DNA of 64,000 nt from an uncultured bacterium (GTDB lineage Bacteria > Cyanobacteriota > Vampirovibrionia > Gastranaerophilales > Gastranaerophilaceae): the NCBI GenBank assembly GCA_949282215.1, contig CASDPF010000011.1:33483-97482 (forward strand), read 5' to 3'. The notes under the pieces were generated by a model. That model ran no database searches and was not told the origin of the DNA. It worked only from the letters and a program-made list of their open reading frames with translations. The position numbers and the translations under genes were made by a program. Shown here piece by piece: positions 1 through 9,105 of the stretch. How positions within the stretch are numbered: the stretch's first letter is position 1; each line of letters starts with the position of its first letter.

Positions 1-397
1 TATCTAACCCGCTCATTACTTTGTAAATAAGAGAATAAAATCCCGTACGATCTGCACCAGCTTTACAGTGAATTAAAACCTGACCTTTTTTCTTCTTAAC
101 ATCATCAATTATATTTAAAAAACTTTTAACATCTTCTAATTTTGGATTTTTAGTCTCAGTTGGAATTGAATGATAATTTATATTCAAGGCATCTGCTAAT
201 TTTGCTTCATTAAAATCAATAGCAGGCACACCCATAGTTCTAAAATTTACGATATCTGTTATTTTTAAATGTTTCTTTATCCACACAATTTCTTCGGCCT
301 TAGGCTGAGCTGAGCGATGAACATTTTCATCAATCCTCTTATAATTATGAGGTTTATGGTAACCAGTAAAAGATAACTTAGATACACAAAGCGACAT
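1..397 (-). CDS. Tyrosine/dual-specificity phosphatase family protein (C-terminus beyond window)
   Basis: Reading the minus strand from the ATG at 395-397 gives an open frame of about 132 codons that runs off the left edge. It contains HCKAGADRTG, the HCx5R(T) P-loop signature of cysteine-dependent protein tyrosine and dual-specificity phosphatases; Cys is the expected nucleophile and Arg binds phosphate. The stretch VHRSAQP near residue 25 resembles the 'RSgQP' entry motif of bacterial DSP-like phosphatases, and the following IVNFRT matches the 'IinLR' strand. No signal peptide is seen. It lies 35 bp downstream of aroE on the same strand and may be the last gene of that run. Substrate unknown. 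Confidence 0.75.
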   Translation of the reverse strand, partial: MSLCVSKLSFTGYHKPHNYKRIDENVHRSAQPKAEEIVWIKKHLKITDIVNFRTMGVPAIDFNEAKLADALNINYHSIPTETKNPKLEDVKSFLNIIDDVKKKKGQVLIHCKAGADRTGFYSLIYKVMSGLD

Positions 398-432
398 AAA
401 ATATAAAAACTCCAAATAAAAAATTTTTACTA

Positions 433-1275
433 CTACAAATTTTCAAGTGCAGCAATCTTCATTGCATTAAAGTCCGGAGTTCTGCCAAACCAGATTTCCT
501 GAGCTGCTATTGCTTGATATACAAACATATCAAGCCCATTAATAATTTTATAACCAAGTTTTTCGGCATTTTTCAACAATATTGTCTTTTTAGGATTATA
601 AATTACATCATACACGACAGCTCCGTCAGGAAGCGTTTTCAAAACATTTTCTTCAATCGGAGTCATATCGGCAGAACGCCCGAGCATACCAATAGGCGTT
701 GTATTAACAAGAATTTGATACTTAGACAAATCCCTGACGGCATCTATTTGATATGCAGTAAATGTAATGTGAGGGAATTTTCTTCTCATATAAGTCATAT
801 AATCCATAGCATTTGGAATATTTCTTGTATATACACCAATCTCAGAAACTCCCAGATCAGATAAACCTAAAACTGCTGCTCTGCTCGCACCACCTGTACC
901 TAAAAGTGCAGCCGTTGCACCTTGCAAATTAATATCAGAAGGTACAGCTTTACGAAACCCTGCAGCGTCAGTATTAAAAGCACTGAATGTCTTATCAGGA
1001 TTAATTTTAACAGTATTCACAGCTCCCGCAATATCTGCATATTTATCAACTTCCTGAACAAATAAGGAAATAGGGAGCTTTAATGGAATAGTCACATTAA
1101 AACCTGTATAATTTTGGTGTTTAAGAAATTTGACTCTGTCTACCAAATCCTCAGGAGGAGTTTCAAGAATATCGTAACTTGCCTCAATTCCAAGACTTTT
1201 AAACCCTGCTTTATGAATAACAGCAGAAAGTGAATGACCTAAAGGGTAACCGATTAGACCGAATTTATTCGTCAT
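433..1275 (-). CDS. aroE: Shikimate dehydrogenase
   Basis: 280 residues, normal for AroE, which reduces 3-dehydroshikimate to shikimate with NADPH in the cytoplasm. The N-terminus carries GYPLGHSLSA, the shikimate-binding SxS region. NVTIPLK near residue 60 contains the catalytic lysine. The nucleotide-binding loop is GTGGASRAA near residue 127, and the family's NTTPIGM motif is near 191. The C-terminal GLDMFVYQAIAAQ segment is typical. The start overlaps the end of topA by 11 bp, which suggests translational coupling in the minus-strand run. Another shikimate-pathway gene, aroQ, lies separately at 26.4 kb. Confidence 0.95.
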   Translation of the reverse strand: MTNKFGLIGYPLGHSLSAVIHKAGFKSLGIEASYDILETPPEDLVDRVKFLKHQNYTGFNVTIPLKLPISLFVQEVDKYADIAGAVNTVKINPDKTFSAFNTDAAGFRKAVPSDINLQGATAALLGTGGASRAAVLGLSDLGVSEIGVYTRNIPNAMDYMTYMRRKFPHITFTAYQIDAVRDLSKYQILVNTTPIGMLGRSADMTPIEENVLKTLPDGAVVYDVIYNPKKTILLKNAEKLGYKIINGLDMFVYQAIAAQEIWFGRTPDFNAMKIAALENL

Positions 1276-3613
1276 TAGAACCTCCTTCCTTATCAGCTTC
1301 TTCTAGAACACGTTTATAACCGCAAGAACGATTTGAGCATTCTATAGTAGTACCTTTTCTCAAAATCTTTTTAACAAGTAAAGCCCCACAATCAGGACAT
1401 TCTTCACCTGTAGGTTCATTCCACAAAGTAAAATCACATTCAGGATATTTATCACACCCGAAGAAAACCGTTCCACGTTTTGATTTTCTTTCTACTATCA
1501 CACCATTTCCGCATTTAGGACATTTTACACCTGTAGAACGGCGGTATGGTTTGCGGAATTTACAATCTTCATTAACGCATTCCAAATATTTTCCATACGG
1601 ACCTGTTTTAAAAACCATATCAGCCCCGCATTTTTCGCATTTCTCTTCACATTTTTCCTCAGCAGGTTTATTTTCATCTTCCTGAGGCTCTTCTGAAATG
1701 GCATTCAGGGACATAACAGTCTTACATTCAGGATAACCGGAACAGCCCAAGAATTGATTTCCCTGACGGCTCGTTCTGACAAGCATTGGCTTTCCGCAGT
1801 TAGGACATTTTATTTTTGTTTCAATTCTTACTTTTTCAGCAGTTTTCATCACTGAATTTACGTTCTCTATAAACGGAGTATAAAAATCTTTTAATACTTT
1901 ATTCCAAACAGCTTTTTTATCAGCAATCTCATCGAGTTTACTTTCCATGCCTGCAGTGAATTTATAATCCATAATATCTTTAAACTGGGCACATAACTGT
2001 TTCGAGACAGTCCTGCCTAAAAGTGTCGGGAACAGGACTTTGTTTTTCTTTTCTACATATTTTCTTGTCTGAATAACAGTAATGATTGTTGCATAAGTAG
2101 ACGGACGGCCGATACCGTATTCTTCCAAAGCTTTAACAAGAGAAGCTTCATTGTATCTTGGAGGAGGCTGAGTGAAATGTTGCTTCGGTTCAACTTTTTT
2201 ACACTTAACTTTATCTCCTTGTTCCAAATCCGGAATTTTAGCTTCGGCTTCTTGTTCTTCTTCCTCTGCATCGTTATATACTTTCAAAAAACCATCAAAA
2301 GTAACTTTGCTTGTACCTGCTTTGAGAGTATAATCGCCTGCGGTAATTTCGATTGATTTATTTGCCACTTCTGCGGCAATCATTTGAGATGAAATAAATT
2401 TTTCCCAAATAAGTTTATATAATTTATATTGATCGTTATCCAAATATTTTTTTATACTATCAGGTGTTCTTTCAGGATAAGAAGGTCTGATTGCTTCGTG
2501 AGCATCCTGAACATTTTGTTTTCCTTTTACATAAACATTTGTTTTTTCAGGGTAATATTCAGGCCCATAGTTTGCGGTAATAAAATCTTTTGCCATAGCA
2601 TGTGCATCATCGGAAATTCTCACACTATCAGTTCTCATATAGGTAATCAAACCTACAGGAGTGCCGTCAATTTCAATACCTTCATATAATTTTTGAGCAA
2701 CCTGCATTGTCTTTTGAACACCAAATCCGAGCTTTGAACTGGCTGCTCGTTGCAGAGTTGATGTAATAAAAGGTGCGGTAGGCTTTCTTTTTGTTGTCTT
2801 TTTAGTTACCTTTGAAACGTCAAAATCATCTGGATATGAAGTTAAAAAATCTACAATTTTTTGGGCTTCTTCTTGGTTTTTTATAGTTTTTTCTACTGAT
2901 TTACCTTTAATTTTTGATAATTCAGCTTCAAAGACTTTGCCGTCTTTATCAAGATTAGCATGAATTGACCAATATTCTTGAGGAACGAATGCTTCTATTT
3001 CATCTTCTCTTTCGCAAATCATTCTTAAAGCAACGGATTGAACACGACCGGCAGAAAGATTTCTGTTACCTATCTGTTTCCAAAGAACAGGACTTAACTT
3101 AAAGCCTACAAGCTTATCGAGAATTTGTCTCGTCTGTTGTGCCTGAACCATATCCATATCGATGGCACGAGGGTTTTCAACGGAATTTTTAACAGCTTTC
3201 GGCGTAATTTCGTTAAAAACTATTCGATAAACTTTATCATCTGGAACTTTTAACACTTGTCTTACATGCCAAGCAATTGCCTCCCCCTCACGGTCAGGGT
3301 CGGATGCAAGATAAATTTTATCAGCCTTTTTAGCAAGATCATTTAATCTTGTAACAACTTTTTGCTTCCCCGGAATAATTTCAAACTTAGGTTCAAAATC
3401 ATGACTTATATCAAAGCCTAAATTCTCGGTAGCCGCATCTTTTGTCGGTAAATTTCTTATATGCCCGTAACTTGCTTCAATGGTGTAACTATCCCCTAAA
3501 ATCTTCCTTATAGTTTTAGATTTAGCAGGAGACTCAACTATTACAAGAGCCTTTTCTTTTTTATTAGATGTCTTTTTACCGGCTTTACTTTCAGCCTCTA
3601 CCGCATTTGCCAT
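1265..3613 (-). CDS. topA: DNA topoisomerase I (type IA)
   Basis: 782 residues. The N-terminal Toprim domain begins with LVIVESPAKSKT (catalytic Glu) and continues with ASDPDREGEAIAWH (metal-binding DxD). The active-site tyrosine lies in LITYMRTDSVRIS, near residue 325, preceded by the LQRAAS segment. The C-terminus carries four Cys4 zinc ribbons (CPNC, CEKC, CPKC, CPDC with paired downstream cysteines), in line with bacterial TopA. The N-terminus has a lysine-rich extension of about 20 residues before KALVIVES. It relaxes negative supercoils. It follows dprA after 6 bp and overlaps aroE. Confidence 0.97.
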   Translation of the reverse strand: MANAVEAESKAGKKTSNKKEKALVIVESPAKSKTIRKILGDSYTIEASYGHIRNLPTKDAATENLGFDISHDFEPKFEIIPGKQKVVTRLNDLAKKADKIYLASDPDREGEAIAWHVRQVLKVPDDKVYRIVFNEITPKAVKNSVENPRAIDMDMVQAQQTRQILDKLVGFKLSPVLWKQIGNRNLSAGRVQSVALRMICEREDEIEAFVPQEYWSIHANLDKDGKVFEAELSKIKGKSVEKTIKNQEEAQKIVDFLTSYPDDFDVSKVTKKTTKRKPTAPFITSTLQRAASSKLGFGVQKTMQVAQKLYEGIEIDGTPVGLITYMRTDSVRISDDAHAMAKDFITANYGPEYYPEKTNVYVKGKQNVQDAHEAIRPSYPERTPDSIKKYLDNDQYKLYKLIWEKFISSQMIAAEVANKSIEITAGDYTLKAGTSKVTFDGFLKVYNDAEEEEQEAEAKIPDLEQGDKVKCKKVEPKQHFTQPPPRYNEASLVKALEEYGIGRPSTYATIITVIQTRKYVEKKNKVLFPTLLGRTVSKQLCAQFKDIMDYKFTAGMESKLDEIADKKAVWNKVLKDFYTPFIENVNSVMKTAEKVRIETKIKCPNCGKPMLVRTSRQGNQFLGCSGYPECKTVMSLNAISEEPQEDENKPAEEKCEEKCEKCGADMVFKTGPYGKYLECVNEDCKFRKPYRRSTGVKCPKCGNGVIVERKSKRGTVFFGCDKYPECDFTLWNEPTGEECPDCGALLVKKILRKGTTIECSNRSCGYKRVLEEADKEGGSNDE

Positions 3614-3619
3614 TTATAT

Positions 3620-4705
3620 TTATACCCTCTTATATCTATCTCCGGTTACCTGTTTTATTATGCCTTTAAGCTCCATGGTTGTCAAGTTCATCAACAAATC
3701 ATCCGTACTTATTTTTGTTATAGCGGCAATTTCATCAAAACCTTTTTCTTCCAATTCAAGAGCTTGGATAATTTTTTCTTCTTCATCTGTAAGTCCGCTC
3801 AAATCTATTTTTAACTGCTCTACAGGTGTTATTTCCCAACCGAGAGCTTCCAGTATATCCTCAGATTTGGTAACTAACGCCGCTCCGTTTTTCAATAATT
3901 TATAAATTCCCTCAGTATTAGGATTGGAGATAAGTCCGGGAATACACATTAATTCACGCCCCTGTTCAAGACAAAGATTAGCGGTAATTAAAGCTCCGCT
4001 TTTCAATGAAGCTTCAGCTACAAGAGTTCCGTAAGACATTCCTGAAACAATCCTGTTACGTTGAGGGAATCTGAATTTTAAAGGTTGAAACGTCGGATAA
4101 TATTCAGTAATTATAGCCCCATTACCATTTTCAATCCTTTCGTATAATTTCTTATTAGATGTCGGATATATAAAATCAAACCCGCTTGCTATAACACCTA
4201 TTGTTTTAAGACTATTATCCAACGCAGCTTCATGGGCTGTTGTATCAATACCTGCAGCTAATCCTGAAATTATACAAATATCCGTACATGAAAGCTCTGA
4301 TAATATTTTTCTGACAGCTTCTTTTGCATGGTAAGTAGATTTTCTTGACCCCACTATAGATAGTGTTTTTTCTAAATTACATCCGAAAATATCCCCCTTA
4401 TAATACAAAACTGCCGGAGGATCGGAAATTTGTTTTAACATTTTAGGATAATTTTCATCCTCTAGCGTTAAATATTTAATTCCTCGATTTTCGACAGCAA
4501 ATAAAGCTTTATCAGGATCAATTTTATCGCGTTCTTTCAGAAACGTTTCAGCTTTTTTTACGCTCAAACCGTCAATTTGAGATAGTTCATTCATCCCTGC
4601 ACTAAAAGCTTCCTCTATATCTCCAAAATAGTTATAGAGGCGTTGTACAAAACTACTGTCTATCTGCTCAATTGCAGAAAATGCGATCCAGAATTTATTT
4701 TTCAT
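3620..4705 (-). CDS. dprA: DNA-processing protein DprA
   Basis: 361 residues, full length. An N-terminal helical (SAM/HhH-like) region of about 65 residues is followed by the Rossmann-like core with GSRKSTYHA, ISGLAAGIDTTAH and FPQRNRIVSGMS, all DprA signatures. The C-terminal 60 residues form a winged-helix (DML1-like) region. DprA loads RecA on incoming single-stranded DNA during natural transformation. With type IV pilin-like genes in the same window this makes competence plausible, although no comE genes are seen here. The start overlaps the upstream TPR gene by 11 bp. Confidence 0.95.
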   Translation of the reverse strand: MKNKFWIAFSAIEQIDSSFVQRLYNYFGDIEEAFSAGMNELSQIDGLSVKKAETFLKERDKIDPDKALFAVENRGIKYLTLEDENYPKMLKQISDPPAVLYYKGDIFGCNLEKTLSIVGSRKSTYHAKEAVRKILSELSCTDICIISGLAAGIDTTAHEAALDNSLKTIGVIASGFDFIYPTSNKKLYERIENGNGAIITEYYPTFQPLKFRFPQRNRIVSGMSYGTLVAEASLKSGALITANLCLEQGRELMCIPGLISNPNTEGIYKLLKNGAALVTKSEDILEALGWEITPVEQLKIDLSGLTDEEEKIIQALELEEKGFDEIAAITKISTDDLLMNLTTMELKGIIKQVTGDRYKRV

Positions 4706-5474
4706 TCGCCGTTTTCTTTTTAATTCGCTCTACCAATTTTTGGATATTAGATTTTTCCTCCTCAGGAATTCCCATATCCATATAATCTTCAAAATACTCA
4801 ACGGCATCCTCATAATCACCGCGAGCAAGAAATAAAATTGCTACTTTCTTATATGCTTGATAAAAACCGTCATCCCTTGCGATGGTCTTTAAATAATTGG
4901 AAATAGCTTTATCAATCTCATCATTAGCTTCATAAGCCTGTGCCAAGTAAAAATAAATCCATTGATTATTTTCTTTAAACTCAAGTACATTTTCAAAATT
5001 TTCAATAGCTGATGCATAATTACCAAGTTCGAAATGAACTTTACCTAAATCATAATATGCATCATAATTTTCAGGCTGGACTTCCAATACATGTTCAAGC
5101 TCATCCACGGCTAAATCAAGCCTTGAATCCTCCATATAAAATCTTGCAAGATAATGACGCAAAACCATATTATCAGGAATTTCATAAATACCTTGAGAAA
5201 GTAATTCAATGCCATTACCATAATCTTTAGTCTTAAAATAAATATCGGCAAGATTTATATAAGCCTGAGGAAGTTTTGAATCAAGCTCAATTGACTTTAA
5301 AAAGTTATCCTCGGCCTTTTCATTATTTCCTATACTGGCATAGCATTGTGCAACATTATTATAAATTTCAGCAGTCGGTTTTTCTGTTTCTAAAACCGAG
5401 CTAAAAATATCTATAGCTTTTTCATATTCGCCTTTATTATATAAATCTACTGCGTTTTTTATTTTATCACTCAT
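4695..5474 (-). CDS. TPR repeat protein
   Basis: 259 residues made almost entirely of about six tetratricopeptide repeats, for example AEIYNNVAQCYASIGNNEKA, PQAYINLADIYFK and YDAYYDLGKVHFELGNYASA, each with the W-L-G-Y-A-F-A-P type spacing. There is no signal peptide or membrane segment, so it is probably a cytoplasmic protein-protein interaction scaffold. It sits between the LptA-like gene (2 bp upstream) and dprA (overlap), so it is co-transcribed with envelope and DNA-handling genes. No enzymatic motif is visible and the partner is unknown. Confidence 0.85.
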   Translation of the reverse strand: MSDKIKNAVDLYNKGEYEKAIDIFSSVLETEKPTAEIYNNVAQCYASIGNNEKAEDNFLKSIELDSKLPQAYINLADIYFKTKDYGNGIELLSQGIYEIPDNMVLRHYLARFYMEDSRLDLAVDELEHVLEVQPENYDAYYDLGKVHFELGNYASAIENFENVLEFKENNQWIYFYLAQAYEANDEIDKAISNYLKTIARDDGFYQAYKKVAILFLARGDYEDAVEYFEDYMDMGIPEEEKSNIQKLVERIKKKTANEK

Positions 5475-5476
5475 AT

Positions 5477-6460
5477 TTACAATCCTAATCCTACGCCTTC
5501 ACCTTGACCTTCTGAACCGTCACCGATATTTTTAATTACGGTTCTAGTATTTCCTTCAGCTCGGAAATCTTTCGGATCCAGCATCATCTTCATCTTATCT
5601 GCATATATAGTTCTTACACCCTGAGTTATGCTTGAGCGTCCTACAAAATAAATATCATTTGGCTTGTTAGTAGTTTTATCAGGATATACGTTAATTTTAG
5701 GACCTACCGCATAATAATCTTTATACCAAACTCTTACATTACCGCTTGCACTAAATGTATTCTTATCTTGAGTGTATTCTTGCATATTAGATTTCAAAAC
5801 GAGTTTTGTCCCATCTTCCATCAAAACATTAGATGTCGTATTTCCTGTAGCCGTTAGAACTTTCGTTGCCTCATTGTAGTAAAATTTATCTGCAAAAGAT
5901 TCATTAGTTTCACGTTTTACTCTACCGTTTCCGATAAGCTCAAGATCTTTTAAATCTCCGTTTTTATCGGTCTTGATAATAGCTTTATCCGAGAAAGTTT
6001 CTATTTCTTTGTATTTAATAGTTACCATGCCGGTTGCAGTCATAACACCTGTTTTAGTGTTGTATTCCTGCACATCAGAGTTGATTACAACAATAGGAGT
6101 TTTTCCGTCAAACACTACAGACTGAGTATCGCCCTCAGCTCTTACTATTTTTGTAATCAAAGATACTTTTAAAATATTAGCTTTTACCTCACGTTTTTTA
6201 TTTTTCTTTATTTCATAAGCATAAGGTTTGTCGTAAAATGTAGCAGTATCAAGCTGTTGGTTTTCGTCCATATTAACATCAGCAGATTCTCCGACTACAC
6301 GCAAATCGTCTATTGATACATTTACATTTCCGTCAAATTTTATTTTATTTTCTTTTTCAGCATAACTTTGAGTTTTTGATTCAATTACCAAATCAGAAGC
6401 CTGAACAATCAGACCTGCCGAGAACATTAACAAAGTTACAGCTAATAATATTTTTTTCAT
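5477..6460 (-). CDS. LptA/OstA-like periplasmic lipopolysaccharide transport protein
   Basis: 327 residues with a clear Sec signal peptide (MKKILLAVTLLMFSAGLIVQA, then SD). The mature part is a series of short beta-strand repeats with the OstA/LptA pattern: KFDGNVNVSIDDLRVVGESADV, VMTATGMVTIKYKEIETFSDKA, VLTATGNTTSNV, FSASGNVRVWYKD. This is the jellyroll strand architecture of the LptA bridge or the LptD N-terminal domain. At 327 residues it is about twice E. coli LptA, so it may be a longer bridge or an LptD-NTD paralogue. The stop of the LptC-like gene touches its start at 6460, implying coupling. Confidence 0.82.
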   Translation of the reverse strand: MKKILLAVTLLMFSAGLIVQASDLVIESKTQSYAEKENKIKFDGNVNVSIDDLRVVGESADVNMDENQQLDTATFYDKPYAYEIKKNKKREVKANILKVSLITKIVRAEGDTQSVVFDGKTPIVVINSDVQEYNTKTGVMTATGMVTIKYKEIETFSDKAIIKTDKNGDLKDLELIGNGRVKRETNESFADKFYYNEATKVLTATGNTTSNVLMEDGTKLVLKSNMQEYTQDKNTFSASGNVRVWYKDYYAVGPKINVYPDKTTNKPNDIYFVGRSSITQGVRTIYADKMKMMLDPKDFRAEGNTRTVIKNIGDGSEGQGEGVGLGL

Positions 6461-7083
6461 TATTTCTCCTTAATGTCGTACAATTTTGAAACAGCATTAC
6501 CTTTTATCTTAAAGTCATCGTATCCTGGGCTGATTTCAACCTCATCAGCAGTAGCATACAAATCCTTTCCTCTTGTAATTTTGACATTACCTTTTGCAAT
6601 AACCGGCTTGTCACTGCCTGACCATGTGAGTCTGTCAGCCTCTAATACAGTACCGTCTTTTATCACAATACGGGTATCATCATACATTATAATCTGTTTT
6701 TTTCTTTCGTTGTATGTACCCTTTGAAGATTCAAAACTCATAGAGACTTCATTATCTTCACCGTAAAAATTACCTATACAATTATCAAGCATGGCAACCC
6801 CGTTGGTGCTATCATAATTACCTGTATCACCGTAAATTTCCCAATATTTTTTATCATCCTTAGTTTCAGTAAGAATAATACCGTTAATCAAAGCTTCCTG
6901 CTTGTCCTTTTGTCCTGAAAGCTGACTTCTGTTAAAGTTGTGTGTAATTATTCCTGCAGAAATAAAAGCCCACATCAAAAGTCCCACAATTGTGAGAAAT
7001 CCCAAAAGATAAGCCTTCTTCTTTCTGCTCAAGTTATTCCACTTCATAACAAAAATGGTAGCACGAAAAAGTTTAAAAGACAT
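6460..7083 (-). CDS. LptC-like LPS export protein
   Basis: 207 residues: a basic N-terminus, one transmembrane helix (about residues 25-45, AYLLGFLTIVGLLMWAFISAG), then a periplasmic beta-jellyroll-like part (LTWSGSDKPVIAKGNVKITRGKDLYATADEVEI). The late segment 'G.v...g.dlya.adeveisp' matches LptC/YrbK proteins, which take lipid from LptFGB and pass it to LptA. The next gene is LptA-like, supporting the call. The start is uncertain: an internal Met 12 codons later (7047) is possible, and neither has a good SD. It follows the pilin gene after 30 bp with no visible terminator. Confidence 0.8.
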   Translation of the reverse strand: MSFKLFRATIFVMKWNNLSRKKKAYLLGFLTIVGLLMWAFISAGIITHNFNRSQLSGQKDKQEALINGIILTETKDDKKYWEIYGDTGNYDSTNGVAMLDNCIGNFYGEDNEVSMSFESSKGTYNERKKQIIMYDDTRIVIKDGTVLEADRLTWSGSDKPVIAKGNVKITRGKDLYATADEVEISPGYDDFKIKGNAVSKLYDIKEK

Positions 7084-7113
7084 CTTTTGTAAAAAAATAT
7101 CAAGGAAGATACC

Positions 7114-7836
7114 TTACCAAGGATAATCATCCTTAATCTCCCAGCTATCATAATATATTAGTGCAGTACAAGCTAAATTATCATAAGCTTTACCAGATGG
7201 ATTTGGAGAACAAAGCTCAAGTAATTTATCTCTTGACAAGCCATAATTTGCCGGAATTAACTTCATTGAATTTACAGAATCTAAAGAAAACATGAAAAAA
7301 TCACGCCCCAACTGGTTAGGTTTTGTTTTACCATTAACATCAACAAAGATAACAGGGAATGAATAAATTTGAAAATCCCCATTATAGCCTATAAATAAAG
7401 TAACACCATTCACTAACTCAATGATATAAGATACCCTATTACTATTTGACCAATAAACTTGTCCGGACTTTGTGGTATATCCACTGTAACCAAGCTCATT
7501 TATATTAAATGTTCCCGGATTTCCTGAATATTTTAAATACGGTTTTATATATTTTTCTGCGAAATTTTCTACCATACTTGTACCTTTATCTGGATTATCA
7601 GGATCAATAGAAGTATGATAATTATCATTTACATCCCAGTTTTTCATATCACCATAGTCTACCTGTGCCATATTTATTGCCTGATATAACTGACTGTATG
7701 TTTGTTTTAATCTTGTTGCTATCACTTTCTTTTGATGTTTTTGGATTAAAGTCGGTAATGTCATCGCTGCAACTATTCCGATTATTCCTAATGTGATTAG
7801 CACTTCTGCCAATGTAAAAGCATTTTTCTTTTTCAT
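7114..7836 (-). CDS. Type IV pilin-like (pseudopilin) protein, leader class, Ala at -1
   Basis: 240 residues. MKKKNA/FTLAEVLITLGIIG is a class III signal: a short basic leader, prepilin-peptidase site before Phe, Glu at +5, and a hydrophobic helix. Ala rather than Gly precedes the cut. The globular part has cysteines near the end (LCSPNPSG, LACTAL) and finishes with WEIKDDYPW, a C-terminal motif shared with three other pilins in this window. RBS CGGAGG lies 5 bp upstream. It is preceded by a structured leader with an 11-G tract. It heads the minus-strand run that includes lptC-like and lptA-like genes. Confidence 0.9.
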   Translation of the reverse strand: MKKKNAFTLAEVLITLGIIGIVAAMTLPTLIQKHQKKVIATRLKQTYSQLYQAINMAQVDYGDMKNWDVNDNYHTSIDPDNPDKGTSMVENFAEKYIKPYLKYSGNPGTFNINELGYSGYTTKSGQVYWSNSNRVSYIIELVNGVTLFIGYNGDFQIYSFPVIFVDVNGKTKPNQLGRDFFMFSLDSVNSMKLIPANYGLSRDKLLELCSPNPSGKAYDNLACTALIYYDSWEIKDDYPW

Positions 7837-8022
7837 TTAGTCCTCCGTTTGTTTAATATTTTTTATTAACTGTTTTAAAAATTTTGCACGACAATTCCCC
7901 GTGTCTTTTGGCACGGTTTCCTATTCTGCATACTTTCTTTCGAACGGAGGTATAAGTCTGAAATGCTTACTATTACTTGTAAGCAGGTGCCCCCCCCCCC
8001 GAAATTCTATCTATTTGCGATC
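7837..8022 (-). promoter_or_regulatory. Pilin 5' leader, copy 1 (G11 tract, hairpin, anti-SD)
   Basis: On the minus strand: AGATAGAATTTC, then exactly 11 G (7990-8000), a CATTTCAGACTTATACCTCCG block, a hairpin CCGTG-8 nt-CACGG (7899-7916), then the pilin SD. The CCTCCGTT in the block (7943-7950) is an 8-nt perfect complement of AACGGAGG at the SD (7842-7849), so folding could hide the ribosome site. This copy differs from the other three upstream of the G tract: no SD+ATG upstream ORF and no TATAAT box were found. It also shares the intergenic space with the dapA promoter region. Confidence 0.7.
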
Positions 8023-8126
8023 AATTTCCGCAACTTCAATGTTCTTAATATAAATCGTTCCTACATTATGTTTGAGGTATAATTTAGATTAGGAGAAAGT
8101 CTTAGTTTATAAGGAAAGAGGTAATT

Positions 8127-9020
8127 ATGGCAATCAGATTTGATGCAGGGGAAGTTATAACCGCAATGGTTACGCCGTTTGATAAAAACAGAGAAATAGA
8201 CTACAACAAAGTTGAAGATTTAACCAAATATCTTGTAAATAACGGCAGCGATACACTTCTTGTAGCAGGCACTACAGGGGAAGGACCTACTCTCACTCAC
8301 GAAGAAGAAATTGAAGTACTCAGCACCGTGAAAAGAGCGAATGCAAACAAGGCTAAAGTTATTATGAATGCAGGTTCTAACTGTACAATGACAGCAATTA
8401 GAACAGCAAAACTAGCTCAAAAAGAAGATGTCGATGCTATTCTTTCAGTTGTACCTTACTACAACAAACCTTCACAAAAAGGTATGATTGAGCATTTCTC
8501 TGCTATCGCAAAAAGTACTGATTTACCTGTTATCATATATAACATACCTTCAAGAACCAGTGTAAATATGCTTCCTGAGACCGTAGCAAAACTTGCTAAA
8601 GAATTTGATAACATCGTAGGCATCAAACAAAGTTTCGCTGATATGGATGCAATCACGGAAATGAAATTGATTTGTCCTGATGATTTTTCAGTATATTCAG
8701 GAGATGACAGCCTTACACTGCCAATGTTATCACTTGGTGCAAGAGGGGTTGTGTCAGTTGCATCACACATTTTCGGCTCTGAATTAAAATCTATGATTAG
8801 AAACTACAAAACAGGTGAATTTTTAGCTGCATTAAATATGCATAAAAAATTATATCCTGCATTCAAAAAGCTATTTATGGCACCTAATCCTGTTCCGGTA
8901 AAAGCCGCGTTAGCTCATAAAGGAATTATAGAAGAATACGTTCGTCGTCCGCTTGTAGAACTTTCTGATGATGAAAAAACAACCTTGTTCAATGTTTTGG
9001 ACAGCGTAAAAGAAGATTAG
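8127..9020 (+). CDS. dapA: 4-hydroxy-tetrahydrodipicolinate synthase
   Basis: 297 residues, standard DapA TIM barrel. It condenses pyruvate with aspartate semialdehyde at the head of the lysine/diaminopimelate branch. The pyruvate-binding Thr pair lies in GTTGEGPTL (residues 48-56). Tyr139 in IIYNIPSR and the Schiff-base lysine in VGIKQSF (Lys167) are in place. PYYNKPSQKG is the family signature. RBS AAGAGG precedes ATG. TATAAT at 8079-8084 could be its -10 box. The SecD gene follows 85 bp downstream. Confidence 0.96.
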   Translation: MAIRFDAGEVITAMVTPFDKNREIDYNKVEDLTKYLVNNGSDTLLVAGTTGEGPTLTHEEEIEVLSTVKRANANKAKVIMNAGSNCTMTAIRTAKLAQKEDVDAILSVVPYYNKPSQKGMIEHFSAIAKSTDLPVIIYNIPSRTSVNMLPETVAKLAKEFDNIVGIKQSFADMDAITEMKLICPDDFSVYSGDDSLTLPMLSLGARGVVSVASHIFGSELKSMIRNYKTGEFLAALNMHKKLYPAFKKLFMAPNPVPVKAALAHKGIIEEYVRRPLVELSDDEKTTLFNVLDSVKED

Positions 9021-9105
9021 CCCTCTAGGCTATCAATTTCAATTTTATTTTTTATTAAAATTTGAAAATATAAAATAAAAAGTACAGATAAAAGAGGATA
9101 AAAAA

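Noticed and set aside
7837..8030. Known c-di-GMP (GEMM) riboswitch as the identity of the pilin leader
   Set aside because: Tempting because pilins are common targets, but the conserved GCAAA/tetraloop-receptor elements of class I and the pseudoknot pattern of class II were not found.
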